Source: Polytrichum commune (lineage: Eukaryota > Streptophyta > Polytrichopsida > Polytrichales > Polytrichaceae). From it: a stretch of 64,000 bases of DNA. Location of the stretch: the NCBI GenBank assembly GCA_950295325.1, contig OX485807.1:30537666-30601665 (forward strand), given 5' to 3'. This document shows, piece by piece, positions 1 through 11,736 of the stretch (position 1 is its first letter; every line of letters starts with the position of its first letter). The notes beneath the pieces were generated by a model. It searched no databases and had not been told where the DNA came from. It was given only the letters and a program-made list of their open reading frames with translations. Both the position numbers and the translations under genes were made by a program.

Positions 1-967
1 GAGAGGGGGTGAGGATGCTCATGTATATGGGTTGATTTTTGCTAAGTCTCATTTTGAGGGGGAATTGATGGTACATTAGTGGGTGGGTTTGGGTTTTTTT
101 TTTTTTCATTTGAGGGGGTATCGGCACCGATACACCATTTGAGAGGGGGTGAGGATGCTCATGTATATGTGTTGATTTGCCAATACACCCTCAAATCAGA
201 AGAAAAAAAAAAAAAAAAAAAAAAAAAAACCCCCAACCCACCCACTAATCTACCACCAATTCCCCCTCAAAATGAGACTTAGCAAAAATCAACCCATATA
301 CATGAGCATCCTCACCCCCTCAAATGAAAAAAAACAAACCCCCTAATATCTTTGGACCTTCATAACTTCCACTTGCGTTGTCCAAATCTAACAAACAACC
401 GCTCTATTGTTATTTACATTCAACGTAGATGGCAATGCACACCTTAGTTGTTCCATTCAAGCAAGTACTCAGAAAGTTATGCCTCTTCAAACCTTAGCAG
501 TGGCCGGGGAGTGGCTCCCAAGACTGCTAAGGTTTGAAGGGGCATAACTTTCTCAGTACTTGCTTGAATGGGGCAAGTGAGGTGTGCATTGACATCTAAG
601 TCTCATTTTGAGGGGGGATTGGTGGTAGATTAGTGGGTGGGTTGGGGTTTTTTTTTTCTCATTTGAGGGTGTATCGGCACCGATACATCATAGGAGAGGG
701 GGTGAGGATGCTCATGTATATGGGTTGATTTTTGCTAAGTCTCATTTTGAGGGGGAACAGGTGGTAGATTAGTGGGTGGGTTGGGTTTATTTTTTCTCAT
801 TTGAGGGTGTTTCGGCACCGAAACACTATAGGAGAGGGGGTGAGGATGCTCATGTATATGGGTTGATTTTTGCTAAGTCTGATTTTGAGGGGGAATAGGT
901 GGTAGATTAGTGGGTGGGTTGGGTTTTTTTGCAAGTGGAAGTTATGAAGGTCCGAAGATATTAGGGG
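1..967. repeat. Foldback-like nested inverted and tandem repeat block
   Basis: A unit of about 125-140 bp (T-rich run, a TATCGGCACCGATA-like palindrome, GAGAGGGGGTGAGGATGCTC and TGGGTTGATTTTTGCTAAG) occurs about 1.3 times at 1-180 and about 2.5 times in tandem at 600-930. It occurs once inverted at about 217-325. A further inverted pair brackets the block: 340-376 is the reverse complement of 931-967 apart from one base. A third hairpin sits inside (about 433-588) around a GC-rich loop. The architecture resembles a foldback or MULE-like non-autonomous element. No transposase and no target-site duplication could be assigned, and the left end is cut by the window edge. Short ORFs here are Lys/Pro low-complexity readings of the repeats. 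Confidence 0.65.
433..588. repeat. Hairpin with ~70-bp arms
   Basis: The left arm, starting CAATGCACACCTTAG and ending AAACCTTAGCAGT (about 433-502), is closely complementary to the right arm, from ACTGCTAAGGTTTGAAG to GGTGTGCATTG (about 522-588). The loop is about 20 bp and GC-rich. Part of the left arm recurs, diverged, at about 1868-1955, where the inverted partner is largely missing. Confidence 0.6.
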
Positions 968-2440
968 CTAAGTTGTGTCATGTAATGACGCTCTCGGCCC
1001 CGAGAAGGGGTAGGGGGTTGGGTTCAATCTTTGTTTCGGGGACCCTCTCGGCTCCGAGAGGGTAAGGTATGTTTTGAACGGGACCTGATTAGTATTGACG
1101 TCCTCCACCCTGTTGGTTCCAAGACCTCCCCCCACATTCCAAATTTCACACTCAATTTCAACCAAATATTTTCAGCCTCTAATCAAAATCACTAAATACC
1201 TTACCTTCTCTCAAGCACAACCTAAACATCCTCCACTTGGAGCCATTCCCGGGTCAATGATGTCTAGGGCTTGGTCCTGCGCGAGCGCCCCACTGAAATT
1301 GGCATATCTCCTACCTCACACCTCCACTGTCGCGACCCTTGCTAGCTTTTCTTCACTTAGCTCAATCACTTTCCAACCCTAGCAAGTGTCCCGAGCGCTA
1401 ACCTGCACATCCCACGCACATGCATGGTTAGCTTTCAAAACCGCGGACCTTCAATCTCATATTTGGTCACCAAACCCTCCTACACATGCATTCGGGACTC
1501 TTCCCCTTAGTAGGTAACCCATGGCTAAGGTGGACTTCCATCCATGGAAGTCCACTCCTTAGTTGGTCATAGTGTTGGTAGGACAACACTACAACCACCC
1601 GGAGCACATTGCCAAGTATGCTCCGGGGGGGTCGGTCGGCAAAGCCGCCTCACCCATATAAGCCTCTAGGACTTTTGGCGGGGCCCCTCCCCCACCGTCA
1701 ACATCCCTTTTGTCTCTCTACCAAGAGTTGGGGCCAAGTAGACATTTTCCCTTAGCCGCTGGGTCTAGAAGCCTCCCTGCAGCTTCAGACCTTCATAACT
1801 TCCACGTGCAGTCTTTGAATCTAACAACCAACCACTCTATCGTCATCTACGTTTCACGTTGATGCCGATGGACACCTCACTTGCCCCATTCGGACAAGTA
1901 CCAAGGAAGTTATGCCTGTTTAAACCTTTGCAGTCCCGGGAGCCACTCCCAGGCCACTGCTGTTCCAGGGCGCTGTCCCGGGACATCATCCCACTCAAAG
2001 TGCTATATCTCCTAGCTCACACCTCAGATTGAGGTGTTCTTGAGCGTTCTAGAATTGGGACGCCACAAGCTACTCATAGCTTATGGCTTTACCCTCATGA
2101 CTCCTAGTCTTCGTGGGTGGGAGGTGTTCTAAACGCCCGGGGCCCTCACCCACATTAGGATCACTTGGTCCCTCTCACCAATGGCGTCACAAGTCCCGGG
2201 TGTCACTCCGGGGTCCCCTCTGTGCCCATAGTGTTGCGGGCACTCCTTATGGAGAGGTACGCGACATCCACCCCCTACCGCCTCTTGGAACCGAGAACCC
2301 CATAATGTGACATAACAAAACATTCATCAAAGCAACTCCCCCTAACCTGAAATCCTTTCAACCTACCATTCAATCTATAGTGTGACTTATTTTCATCCAT
2401 ATTCAGAGAACTCAATTTCACATGCCATTTTTGCAAAAAT
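968..2440. other. Non-coding, GC-richer tract with short hairpins
   Basis: No supportable gene was found. The tract includes several short palindromes, such as CTCTCGGCTCCGAGAGGGT near 1042 and a 10-bp-arm hairpin at 1531-1554. A segment at about 1785-1960 is related to 352-505 ('ACCTTCATAACTTCCAC..TGC' start). The short ORFs differ in frame and lack recognisable domains, so they were not annotated. Confidence 0.4.
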
Positions 2441-2824
2441 CTAAACGTGTATCTGCCCTTATTGCATATTATCTGTGACCCAAACAAACTGTGCAAATTG
2501 AGTATTCTTTTGTCTCCTCGTCTGATCCGCTCTTATTGGGATTGTTGCGATGCTCACTCTCTGTCATTGATGGTTCGCGTGATCCTCTGTGCTCCTGTTC
2601 TTCCTCTATTGGTTGTAGTTCCATGTTCCTATCTGATGACCTGTGTCAACCTCTCCACACGCATTGGATGCAATCCTTGGAGAAACATACCAAAAACAGG
2701 AAACTCGAAACTCGAGTTGGTAAGTCTATACTTGCCTCTATATTTCATGTATAGTTCATTTTTTATAGTTCAACTACATTGATTCCGCCATTATCCGGAT
2801 GAGTTTCCCACCCGGCATTCAAGG

Positions 2825-3226
2825 AAATTGATTAGGCGCAACAAGAAGGCCCCGTCAACAAAACACGCCAATAATTGTGCCTCAACCCTATCACTGAAAG
2901 CCAAAGTGCACAAATTGTGCATGCTTCCAGCCCCTGCCTTAGGATGCATCGTCTCATTGGATTCCGGCACGCCCCCAAAGGTTCAGCAATACTACTTGAC
3001 GATTTCGTAGCTGCCAGCATGCACTTGTCCTAACTTCAAGGAGATGGCGACTAAAGCAATTGGAAAACGGGGTCAATGGGCCAACTGTAAGCATTTATAT
3101 TATTTGTTTACTATAGTGTGTGATTTGGACTCGGATTCAGACACGTTCATTCATGCAGCTAGTTTTAGCTTCAACGAAGTGAAGCGAGTTTTGGAGGGTG
3201 GTTTGTTGAAGTACCTTGATTCTTAG
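2825..3226 (+). pseudogene. Remnant of SWIM zinc-finger (MULE-type) transposase C-terminus
   Basis: One reading frame runs from about 2828 to the stop at 3226 but is broken by TAG at 3008-3010. It aligns with the C-terminal part of the larger transposase at 6640-6957. A SWIM zinc finger is visible: a CxC pair coded at 3020-3028 and a CKH at 3086-3094. The downstream 'F(I/V)HA.S.SFNE(V/I)K' stretch is shared with the 6.9-kb copy. SWIM fingers are typical of MULE/FAR1-type transposases. The catalytic domain is not recognisable upstream (2440-2780 holds only unassigned short ORFs), so this is a truncated, stop-interrupted copy. Confidence 0.7.
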
Positions 3227-3700
3227 AGTTTTCTGTTTCTTTAAAGAAACATATGTATGCAAGATATGTTATAATGATGATGTAGTGAGACTAAAAGGGC
3301 CACTACAAGACATTTGACGCACCACATGTATTTCTCTTTCCCAAAGTTGCGTGACCCTTTTAGAGTACCACTAATTCTCATTATACTAAAACAATATGTG
3401 TTTGACTTGAGACAAACCCATATTTATTACTGATATTACTTCCAAATGTTCAATTAAACACCCTAAACCATATTTTTCACTGATACAATAACATTTTTTC
3501 CTGTATCAGAGCCCTTAATTGTCCACGGTCATAGGTCCCACTGTTCACTAAGTTTAGAAAAAAAATCCTAAAAATAATTTTAGTCCAAAAATACCATAAA
3601 CTTACTGCTTAAAATAACATTTTAATCAAAATATCTCGGAAGTTACCGCTCACCGCTCACCGCTCAACGCTCGCAAAATAGCTTCGTCCTACGCCTCAAA
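3227..3700. other. Non-coding spacer
   Basis: AT-rich sequence with no gene seen. It holds a short run of CCGCTCA heptamer-like repeats (about 3647-3670). A similar run, with CGCTCAT units, lies at about 7765-7822, so both flanks of the transposase region carry this motif. Confidence 0.4.
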
Positions 3701-4480
3701 ATAGGGTAAGTGACACTATTACACAATAATAACATATGACAACCATATGACTCCACAAAGTAAGCCAAATACTAATGGTTGATACAGAAGTTACTACACA
3801 TAGTAAAGTAGGTCCATCCGCCAAACAGTGAGAAATATATGCTATTGCCGGAGATGTTTACTAAAACCAGTCATATGCACTTACTATACCGAGTTATAGA
3901 TGTCATGCATTACTTTCCGTGATTACTAAGGGCAGTGACGTGGAGAATTCAATTTATTACCCGTAAGATGACTTTGTATAGTGAAGTGCGAATGTTAGTA
4001 CACCCCTACATGACTACGTACTTTACTCCACATAGTAAAATGGATATTACGCCATAAAGTGAGAATTCTATGTCATTGCCGGATTTATTTACTATAATAA
4101 GTCACACGCACTTACTACGTAAAGTTATGGATTTCCTTCGTTATTGTCCGAGATTACTAGAGGGAGTGATATGGAGATCTTTTTTCATTTCACATATATG
4201 ACTTTGTGTAGTGAAGTGCAAAAGTTAGTACACACCTACATGACTTGTCCGAGATTACTAGATGGAGTTATATGGTGACGTTTATTATGTTGCTTATATT
4301 GACGAGGCATAGTGCAGTAGGACATGACTTTATGAAGTGAAGCACGCGGAGCACCCCAAACTTCACTGCCATTGGGAACGTGTCCATTGGGAACGTCTTG
4401 TCCGACATGACTATGACCAGACTTTACTGCTTGTCCGAAGCGACTGGTCGTTTTCTACGTCAATAAAGTCTGGATTTTCT
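3700..4480. repeat. Imperfect ~230-bp tandem repeats upstream of the MULE transposase
   Basis: About 3790-4025 and 4030-4250 are two diverged copies of one unit. Shared blocks include CACATAGTAAA, GTGAGAA, CATTGCCGGA, CACTTACTA, GATTACTA and GTACACNCCTACATGACT. A partial third copy runs to about 4330. The block ends in a doubled CCATTGGGAACG motif near 4370-4400. Related sequence occurs in inverted orientation at about 25530-26480. The position directly before the transposase ORF and a second copy elsewhere without coding sequence suggest subterminal repeats of a MULE family. No matching inverted terminus was identified 3' of the transposase. Confidence 0.5.
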
Positions 4481-4529
4481 CACTCGTAGGAGTTAAAAAA
4501 CCTAGTTGTAAAAGACGTGTTTTGTTGTA

Positions 4530-6960
4530 GTGGATGGAGAGAAACCGTTGCTTATATCTGACACTGAGATGCAAGAAGTTATGTACAAGTTTGAGAGTTT
4601 CACAAGTCCTACACTACGCCAGAATGTTTGCAAATTCAAGCGAATGGGTAGAAGTGGTGTTATTGATGGGGTATGCGAATTACGGGGAACAACTCGTTGG
4701 CCATTTGTACAGGATAACATATTTCCAGGCCAAAGAAAGAAGGGAGACAAAGTGTTTGTTTTCAAAATGTCGGAGGTTGGCCCTGGCTCAGGGGTTGACC
4801 TAGTTCAAAGAATGCAGCTTGGTGGTGATTTACAAGATGCATGGATCATGTTCGACCACGTAAAACGTGTCAAATGTTACACGACCTTCGCATGTCATGT
4901 ATATGACTCATGTTATTGCAAAGTTATGACTATAGCTCTTTGTGATATGATGTCGGAAACTCATGATGCTCAAACCTACTTATGGCATGGACTTAATGGC
5001 GTCATGGCAGAGCACGGGGTGCACAACGTCAATTTCAAAGGATTTATGGCTGACAGTGCACAAACAAATTGGAATGTTGTTCATGAGATTTATGGTACCG
5101 GTGACAAAACGGTGCCAATGCAGGGAAATGAACGTTCTTGTCTCTTGCATTGGACCAAATGCATGCAAAGGGCTACCAATCAATTCATCAAGCCAGAGCT
5201 TAGGGATGAACACAAGAGTATATGCACTCAATATAGAGACGTTAAAACAGTGGACAAGGCAAACACCCGGTACTTGGCAATCCGTTCATGGTGGTTTTCT
5301 AGCGGAGCAGCCTCCGACGTCGATGTTCCAGCTTTGGACGCATGGCTAGAATGGTGGCATTTTCGCTATCGTCAATGGGGAGGTTATATGCATCTTGTAA
5401 GTATTTATAATCTCTTTGCACATTGTTCGTACATGCGGTCTTGTTGGTATGGGTGTTCATGCTCATGTTTTTTCCGCAAAACCAATATTGCCTAACTGTA
5501 CAACTACTTTTGAGCAAGAACTTTCAGATGAAGAGAAGGCAGAGATGCCATTATGCAATTTGTCTGAAACAGTACACGCCTTTTGGACTAGACAATTAGG
5601 AAAACAAGGGGACAATATTTATGAAGCAACTGTTGATGATTTTGCACGTGCATTCATTCAGTGTACCAGGTATAATGCATTTCTCACCAGCAGAGCGTTT
5701 GGCACTGGTTCCACAAAAGAAGAGCTTCGTCTGCGAACTACCAGCAGAAGTGGAAATTTGTCTTCCATTTTTAAGGCTATGGAGAAACTTCCGGGCTCAG
5801 GTGACTTTTTGGTTAATGTCCCACAATATGCTGGTGAAGAAGTATTTGGCTCCACCAAGCGACAACTTCATGTAGAACCAGGCGCGGATGACGATTCACA
5901 TCGTTTTGATAAAATCAACTTTTCTCACCCAAAAGCTTCCACAAAGGCTTTGAGGACAAGCTTGCATGATTCTCCTTCAGCATCTGCGGAACACGATCTT
6001 GAAGCTGATGTTCCTACAATACTTGTTGAGAACCAAACATCCAATGTTATAGAGTCGGTTCATCATGTCACTGGAGTTCAAGAAAGTGACTGCGATGTTC
6101 AGCAATGACATTATGGCATATTCATCGAGTGCCATCTGTGGGAAAGAAGGTTTGCTTTGCAATGCAAACTAGGACTGATCAAAAATGCATTCAAAAACTA
6201 CCGTTGTCAATTCCTGCCCCTACGTACTTTGGAGTTTTACATGTGCGAAGCAAGAACAAGGATTTTGAGCAGTTATTTTACTTTTGCCCTGACGATATTG
6301 CAAGGTGTGTCAAAGGTACTCAACGCAAGTGGATCAAATCTCGTCCTGATGTTCCTGATGTTTGGCCAGTTCAAAGAGGAACTAACCTTAACGCTCGTGA
6401 AATTATGATGCTTGAACAAGCTAGTTTCCAGTTGCAGCAGAGGCAACATACGGCACAAAAATGATTTTTTTGGTAATAATGAGGCCGTTGCTGCACAAAT
6501 TCGAAACATTCCTGAACCAGTTGATCCTCAAAAGTACCTCATTTATAGAAATGGCAGAACCACTTGTCGCAACTTAAACCGAGATATCTTCGTTGCACAA
6601 TTGAGTAGGTGGAAGTCTTTTACTCTTGTTGATGCTGAAATCTCTAATGTCACTCTTGTTCCTAGCCCTAGAATTGGAGCGGTCATTGACTTGGTCTCTA
6701 AGCACGGGAATGAGGCCAAGGAGTACAAGGTGAGCATAGGTCATTTTCCAGAGTGCTCCTGCATCGATTTTCAACAGATGGTAATCAAGTTCAAAAAACA
6801 CGGACAATACTATAACTGCAAGCATTTGTACTATATTTACCGTATTGTTTGTGGCATGCAACGCGATGAAGACCGTTTCATTCATGCTACATCTCTTAGC
6901 TTCAACGAGATAAAGCATCTTTTTCTCAACGGAATTGTTGACCGCATTTTAGTTCCATAG
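4530..6960 (+). pseudogene. MULE-type transposase with SWIM zinc finger, one intron, frameshifted
   Basis: Exon 1 (about 4530-5396, 289 codons, no clear ATG at its head) resembles the RNase-H-like core of plant MULE transposases. Asp109 lies in 'IMFDHVKR' and Asp175 in 'GFMADSAQ', and a Cys/His patch 'SCLLHW' is at 204-209. The third acidic residue was not assigned. A 118-bp intron (5397-5514) has a GTAAGT donor and a CTAAC branch-like motif 18-22 nt before the AG. It joins exon 2 (5515-6105) in phase 0. After TGA at 6106 the homology continues in another frame (about 6105-6462). It then shifts again at an A-run near 6457-6461 into the last frame, ending at TAG 6958-6960. The SWIM finger (CSC..CKH) is coded at 6754-6825. 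Two frame changes suggest a dead copy, though sequencing error at the homopolymer is possible. A role as a domesticated FAR1-like factor is less likely given the breaks. Confidence 0.75.
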
Positions 6961-7349
6961 TACATTTTATTAGGGACCTTGGAGATAATTGTATTATTTC
7001 CAAGATAGTTACCTAGTGGATTAACCAACATTCCACTCAAAAATAAAATGTTGTGAGATTCATGTACACGTGGATGATATTATATCGTGAATTTATTGTC
7101 CATTCCATTTATTTTCTAGAATCATGATAATATACTATTATCATTTTGAACATTTACAATTGTAAATTTTATTGAACCAATTTATTTTCTTCACATGTTT
7201 TTTTTGTTGCTAGAACAAGATACCTTAATCTCATATACTCTAAGTAAAAAAAAAAATTATTTCAGAACCAATTATCCACACTTGTCATCTGTAAGCCATC
7301 CATGCTTGAAGCAACCCTAAACAGTCAATATATAGGTGGTAAAAAGAAT
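6961..7349. other. Non-coding 3' flank of the transposase
   Basis: AT-rich sequence with no gene, tRNA or clear terminal inverted repeat recognised. The 3' end of the MULE element should lie in or beyond this stretch. Confidence 0.3.
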
Positions 7350-7545
7350 TTAAGACATCCGCCTGTGGATGCGAGTAGTGTAAGAGACTGATGTTAGGTC
7401 TGCACCAACCCGGGTTCGAATCTGGTTGGTTGCATTGACTGGTGTTATCCTGAAATGAGCTAGTGATAAAGCAAGAAGTAATATGTAGGTGGATATAGAG
7501 AAGACTTTACTACGCAGATGTGCGTAGATCCTTCTCATTCATTTT
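7350..7545 (+). mobile_element. Possible tRNA-derived SINE
   Basis: A near-consensus RNA polymerase III B box (GGTTCGAATCT, 7413-7423) is preceded at about 40 bp by an A-box-like GGATGCGAGTAGTG. The unit ends in T-rich sequence (about 7530-7545). The segment cannot be folded convincingly into a full cloverleaf, so it is not an intact tRNA gene. SINE is the best guess from box spacing alone. Confidence 0.35.
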
Positions 7546-7830
7546 TACCTTCTCATTTTAAATGCATTATTGATTAAAAGGTTATTGTTTGGAGACACTA
7601 CAGTAATCCATCCAACCGAAAAATCTTGTGGATTGTTACTTTGCTTGGAGTAGTTATTGTCACCACATCATCTCAAAACGGCGGTAATAGGTCCAAAAAT
7701 TCATTCATTTAATTGAAATCCACGGTTTTAGGTCACAAAAAATTATAGATTTCCTCTTCATTGCTCATGGATTTCTGCTCTCCGCTCATAGATTTCTGCT
7801 CACCGCTCATACCATAGTGTCATTCCCGGT

Positions 7831-8066
7831 ACTTGCAGTGAAAAATACTACTATGAATAGTACTAGGATGAATAATTCTAATATTTGCAGTGAATAGTAT
7901 CGCTATGAATAGTATTTTTAATGAATAATGTCGGGATGAACAATGCTTCCTAGATCTTTTGGTGGCACTAATTTCATATTGTAAAGAAATTTAGTATCAT
8001 CTTCACTTATTTCCCACACCCACTATTAGCCCACCCTCCAAATTAGGATAATTCGTGTCGTGTCAC
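7831..8066 (+). mobile_element. Truncated R-family MITE (half copy)
   Basis: Only the half of the R element containing 'TGAATAGTATTTTTAATGAA', 'CCTAGATCTTTTGGTGG' and the terminal 'TTAGGATAATTCGTGTCG' is present. The complete copy is at 37753-38925. The site GTATTTTT at 7912-7919 is the unfilled target of the MITE inserted in copy B at 38210-38770. Confidence 0.6.
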
Positions 8067-8815
8067 TTACCAGTTTGACTCCTAGCAAATATCCAATGCT
8101 AACATAGAGTTACCAACTTCTCGACTAGTTCCCCTTTCCACTCATCTTATCTTGATTATACCTACGCCTTTCATGTTTTTGCAACCCTTTCTTAACACCA
8201 AGAATATTGTAAGCTTTATCCGTAAGGAGTAAGAACAACCTTACCTTTTTTCCAGGTGGTTTCTAAGATGATTGGAATCATCCACCCAAGTGTGAGGATG
8301 ATTTCAAAATCTTGAATAATGATATCTAAGTTCGTGCTACTCCACATGAAAGACTACTCCATGAAATGATGGAACAAGACACATACATAACTTTCATATA
8401 TCAAATCTGCTAAAACTTAGGGTATGTTAACCCTATGTATAAGCATGTTAAGGTTTTCAAATAGAATAGCATGAGATAGTGGCTTTGAACTTCGATTAAA
8501 AACTAATAGCTCTTTTCATTGTAATGTGGTCTACGAAACTGTGCTTCTAAAAACAAGATTACATGGTTGTGGGCTCAAAACTATCACTACAATCATACTT
8601 GAAACAAGGTGTGTGACTCAACAATCATACATTCAACATTCAACAATTTGTTCAGCTTAGAAAAATTACATAATCATTTGTATGTACATCTATGCCAAGA
8701 CATGCAAACCTCTTTCGGCAAATATGGGCTGAATCTCTGTAGAACCAGACCATTCACGAGCACGACCCAATCGCTAGTGGACCCCATTGGTTTGTTGGTC
8801 CTAGATTATTAAACT
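8067..8815. other. 3' flank of ankyrin gene A (non-coding)
   Basis: Conserved with 38926-39741 in copy B but with indels. Small plus-strand ORFs here, near 8610-8812, change frame and length between the copies, which argues against coding. This is probably 3' UTR and downstream DNA of the minus-strand gene. Confidence 0.4.
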
Positions 8816-11656
8816 TCATACTCTGACATACTTGTTATACATTCTCCTTACGGACCTTTTTTGATGAAACACTAACCGACATAAGCGAAGTACATAGAAC
8901 GTCAATACTCCTAGACAGACTAGTCCCCCCAACAGTATACAAATGCCCACAGCGTTTCTTTCGCTCCATCCGAATGGTACAACTGCAATGCTTGCAGCTG
9001 AGAAACTTGCGAGTATACAGACGATAGAAATCAACAATAAAACACTGGCAAAACGTATACTTCGTTGACTTCTTTTCACTTCATCGTCCATGGATTCTTT
9101 TGGCATTGGAAGAGAAGGAATTACTGCTGTTATAATGGATGCCACCGAGAAGAAAAACGAGAGGCAGTTCCCAATTAAATAAATTTGTATCAGCATGTGA
9201 TCGACGCGGATATACCCATCCGCTGAATCATATCCTCGGGGTGGTTGAAGTGGCCCAATGAAAGAAGCAGTGGCCACCAAGGCAGCAATAACCGATGTCG
9301 CATTTGCTGCATCACTTAGACTTTTTTTGACACTTAGATTCTCACTCACCACTTTTTCATACCACCACTGCGAAGCTTCGCTGTTCGCCATAGACCCTGG
9401 AAATGGAGCTTCGTCATCATCATTTGTTGTCCAAACATCAATGCCTGCTTGCAAGAGTAGGTTGATGCAACTCCTTTCATTCCCTGTGTAATTCCTTGTG
9501 GAATTGTCAAAGCTTAAGCTTGAGGGTGGTGAACTTTGTATGACTGTATTGGCCAAAGAATCATACGGCATAAAATCTTGCAAAGTGAGAAATTGATTCT
9601 GAATTCGCTCTCCTGCAGAGGTGTTGTTCAAAGTCACAGCGTAATGTAAAGCTGTGGATTTTTTATGACTTAGAGCAAACAAATCATAACATCGACTACG
9701 CAAGATGGCTCGTGTTGCTTCAACTTGACCAAAAAAAGCAGCATAATGCAAAGCTGGCATTGTCGAGGAAGTATCATCTTCATAATCTACTAATTCTATA
9801 TCCCATTTGCCTCCATCTTGAACTCGTTTTTCCTGCACATATAGTGAAAAATGTCAACTAATGCTTGTCAATGTAACGCTTTTACTTAGGTTGGATAGCA
9901 TTTATTGAAAATATATGATAGATAAAATTTGACATTCAGTATGAGGTATTTCTTACAAAAGCAAAAGTCTTTTTTCCCCTCACTTAATGAACCCCAAAAT
10001 GCTTAGATCAAATATTTTAAATTTTAAATAAATTCAAAAACAAATCCATACGTTAAGGAGTAGGCCCAAAATGTTGATATGTCCCATCGATGCAGCAAGT
10101 TGGATTGCAGATAAATCTTGTCCCTCATGTAGAAAAGATTCATGCCCTTGGTTCTGTACAAAAAGTCCCCGTCTTAAATAATCATTTAAATGATCTCTTT
10201 TGGACCGTGCTGGAAGTTTTATGAGTTGTTCTACCACATTCATATGGTTGTGCAACACTGCCAAGTGAATGGCAGTGCAATGCTCCTGTTCTTTATACTC
10301 CGGCGAAAGGGTGACACAGGGTGCTTTCCAATGCAACAAAGCAACCCATTCCTTGTAATGTTGTGGATGAACTCTGGCACCCACATCTACCCACTTGATC
10401 CGAAGTAAGCACTCTGCATTGTCAAATTTTGAAATGACCATAGCATGAAGAGGGGTGCGGCCTGCAGCATCCCTAGCATTCCAGCATTCATAAGCCTCCC
10501 CATCACTCACACCTCCAAGAAATTCCTTAGTCTTCATCATCCTCCAGAACATGTGCACAATATCCAAGTTCCAGTGTTCAATGGCAACATGCAAAGGTGT
10601 TCTTCCTTGTGGATCATGCATCTTGAACAAGGCCGTCAATACCCCTTGCACCTTACACTCCCTGACCACTGCTGCAATAAAGTAGAATCGAACATGACTG
10701 TACTTGTCTACATTTGGCGTGCCCCACCAAATTGAGTCCACAGAACAAAGAAAGTGGATAAACACTTCTTTGGCATCCACAAACTCAAATTCGGGATGCA
10801 TCCTACACTCGTCAACCCAGTCTTCAATGCACTTTTGTACATGCTCCTCTGTGAAACCGCTATTTTTCTCAATGTTTTTCCTTATAAAATCTTTAAATGA
10901 GGGAAGCTCAAGTTCTCCATATTTTTGATATTTTTTATGCTCGGGTATATCCTCCATGTATTTTATCGGGTTTTCCCAGACTCTCTGGATTATCTTATGG
11001 ACTTCCATTTCATCTCTGTCACTTTCAACTCTTTCACTTCCCAGATCATCGTTGGAGATGTTGGGCGATGTTGGAGAAGGAGCATCGTCACCTGTGTAAG
11101 CCGTAGAACTAAGTGAACGAGCACCATTGTTGATTTGTCCATTCCCATCATCACCCATGGACAACGGATTTTGATCTGGTGAATGGATGCTCCTCATAGA
11201 TTTCCAAGTCAAGTAATTCAGAGACGAACATATCTTAACATCATGTACATGCTTATCAAGCACGCCTTCCTCAGCACACCATTCAATAGCGCCTTTCAAG
11301 AGTCTGACAACCTTGAAACTTCCATTCATGACCGCCATTCCAATAACAGTTAATCCCTCTGCATTCCTTTTGCTCAACAATTCCTCCAGTGTGAAGTTGA
11401 TGCCCTTCTGGTTGCATCGACCTCCAACATTGAACATGTTGAGCACGTCTTCCACCAACTCCGCATAGCCATGCCTCACTGCCATGTCTAACACAGTGAC
11501 ATCCCCATCCCCCATTTCTTTAAGTAAAAGAGGGTCTCCCCCTAGCATATTCCGAAGCACTTTGCAACTCCCCAAACGTTTCAAATTTCGGAACCAATCC
11601 GAGGCCTCCCAACCTCGAACAAAATACTTCTCTGTAATAGAGTCCCGGTTCGCCAT
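8816..11656 (-). CDS. Ankyrin-repeat PGG-domain membrane protein, copy A (2 exons)
   Basis: Exon 1 is 11656-10052 (535 codons) and exon 2 is 9832-8816 (338 codons plus stop), giving about 873 residues. The 219-bp intron starts GTATGG and ends ATGTGCAG, phase 0. The start is ATG at 11656 with G at -3 and G at +4. Ankyrin-type helices ('TPLHVAIEHW', 'TPLHAMVI', 'TAIHLAVLHNH') lie near residues 53-75, 101-123, 350-375, 398-420, 459-481, 514-535 and 559-582. A Ser/Asp-rich low-homology segment (about 160-225) splits the two ankyrin blocks. The C-terminus has a PGG-type membrane domain: a first hydrophobic helix at about 714-731 followed by PPRGY (PPGGY in most relatives), then helices near 747-775, 795-821 and 829-851. 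A basic tail ends the protein. This architecture is that of plant ACD6/ITN1-like proteins, thought to act at the plasma membrane in defence or stress. The specific role here is inferred only. Confidence 0.9.
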
Positions 11657-11712
11657 TGCAAAGCAATAGGTAACTTATGTAGCTCTGAAAGCCTAGCGTC
11701 ACAAGTGAAATG

Positions 11713-11735
11713 CACGTGTTGGAAGAAAATTTATA
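11713..11735 (-). promoter_or_regulatory. Candidate core promoter of ankyrin gene A
   Basis: Reading the minus strand toward the gene, a TATAAAT motif (11735-11729) lies 73-79 bp before the ATG. A CACGTG G-box core (11718-11713) lies just downstream of it. The equivalent place in copy B reads TAGAAAT. The transcription start is unknown, so the TATA assignment is inference from sequence and distance. Confidence 0.4.
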
Positions 11736-11736
11736 G

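Noticed and set aside
79-282. 67-codon ORF with Lys and Pro runs
   Set aside because: It reads through poly-A and the foldback repeats; low complexity only.
8609-8812. Plus-strand ORF downstream of ankyrin gene A, with a partial match at 39475-39693
   Set aside because: The frame and length change between copies through indels; it lies antisense in the probable 3' UTR.
9258-9491. Plus-strand ORFs antisense to both ankyrin genes (also near 10190-11116 and 40142-42527)
   Set aside because: They mirror the coding frame of strong minus-strand genes and carry no features of their own.
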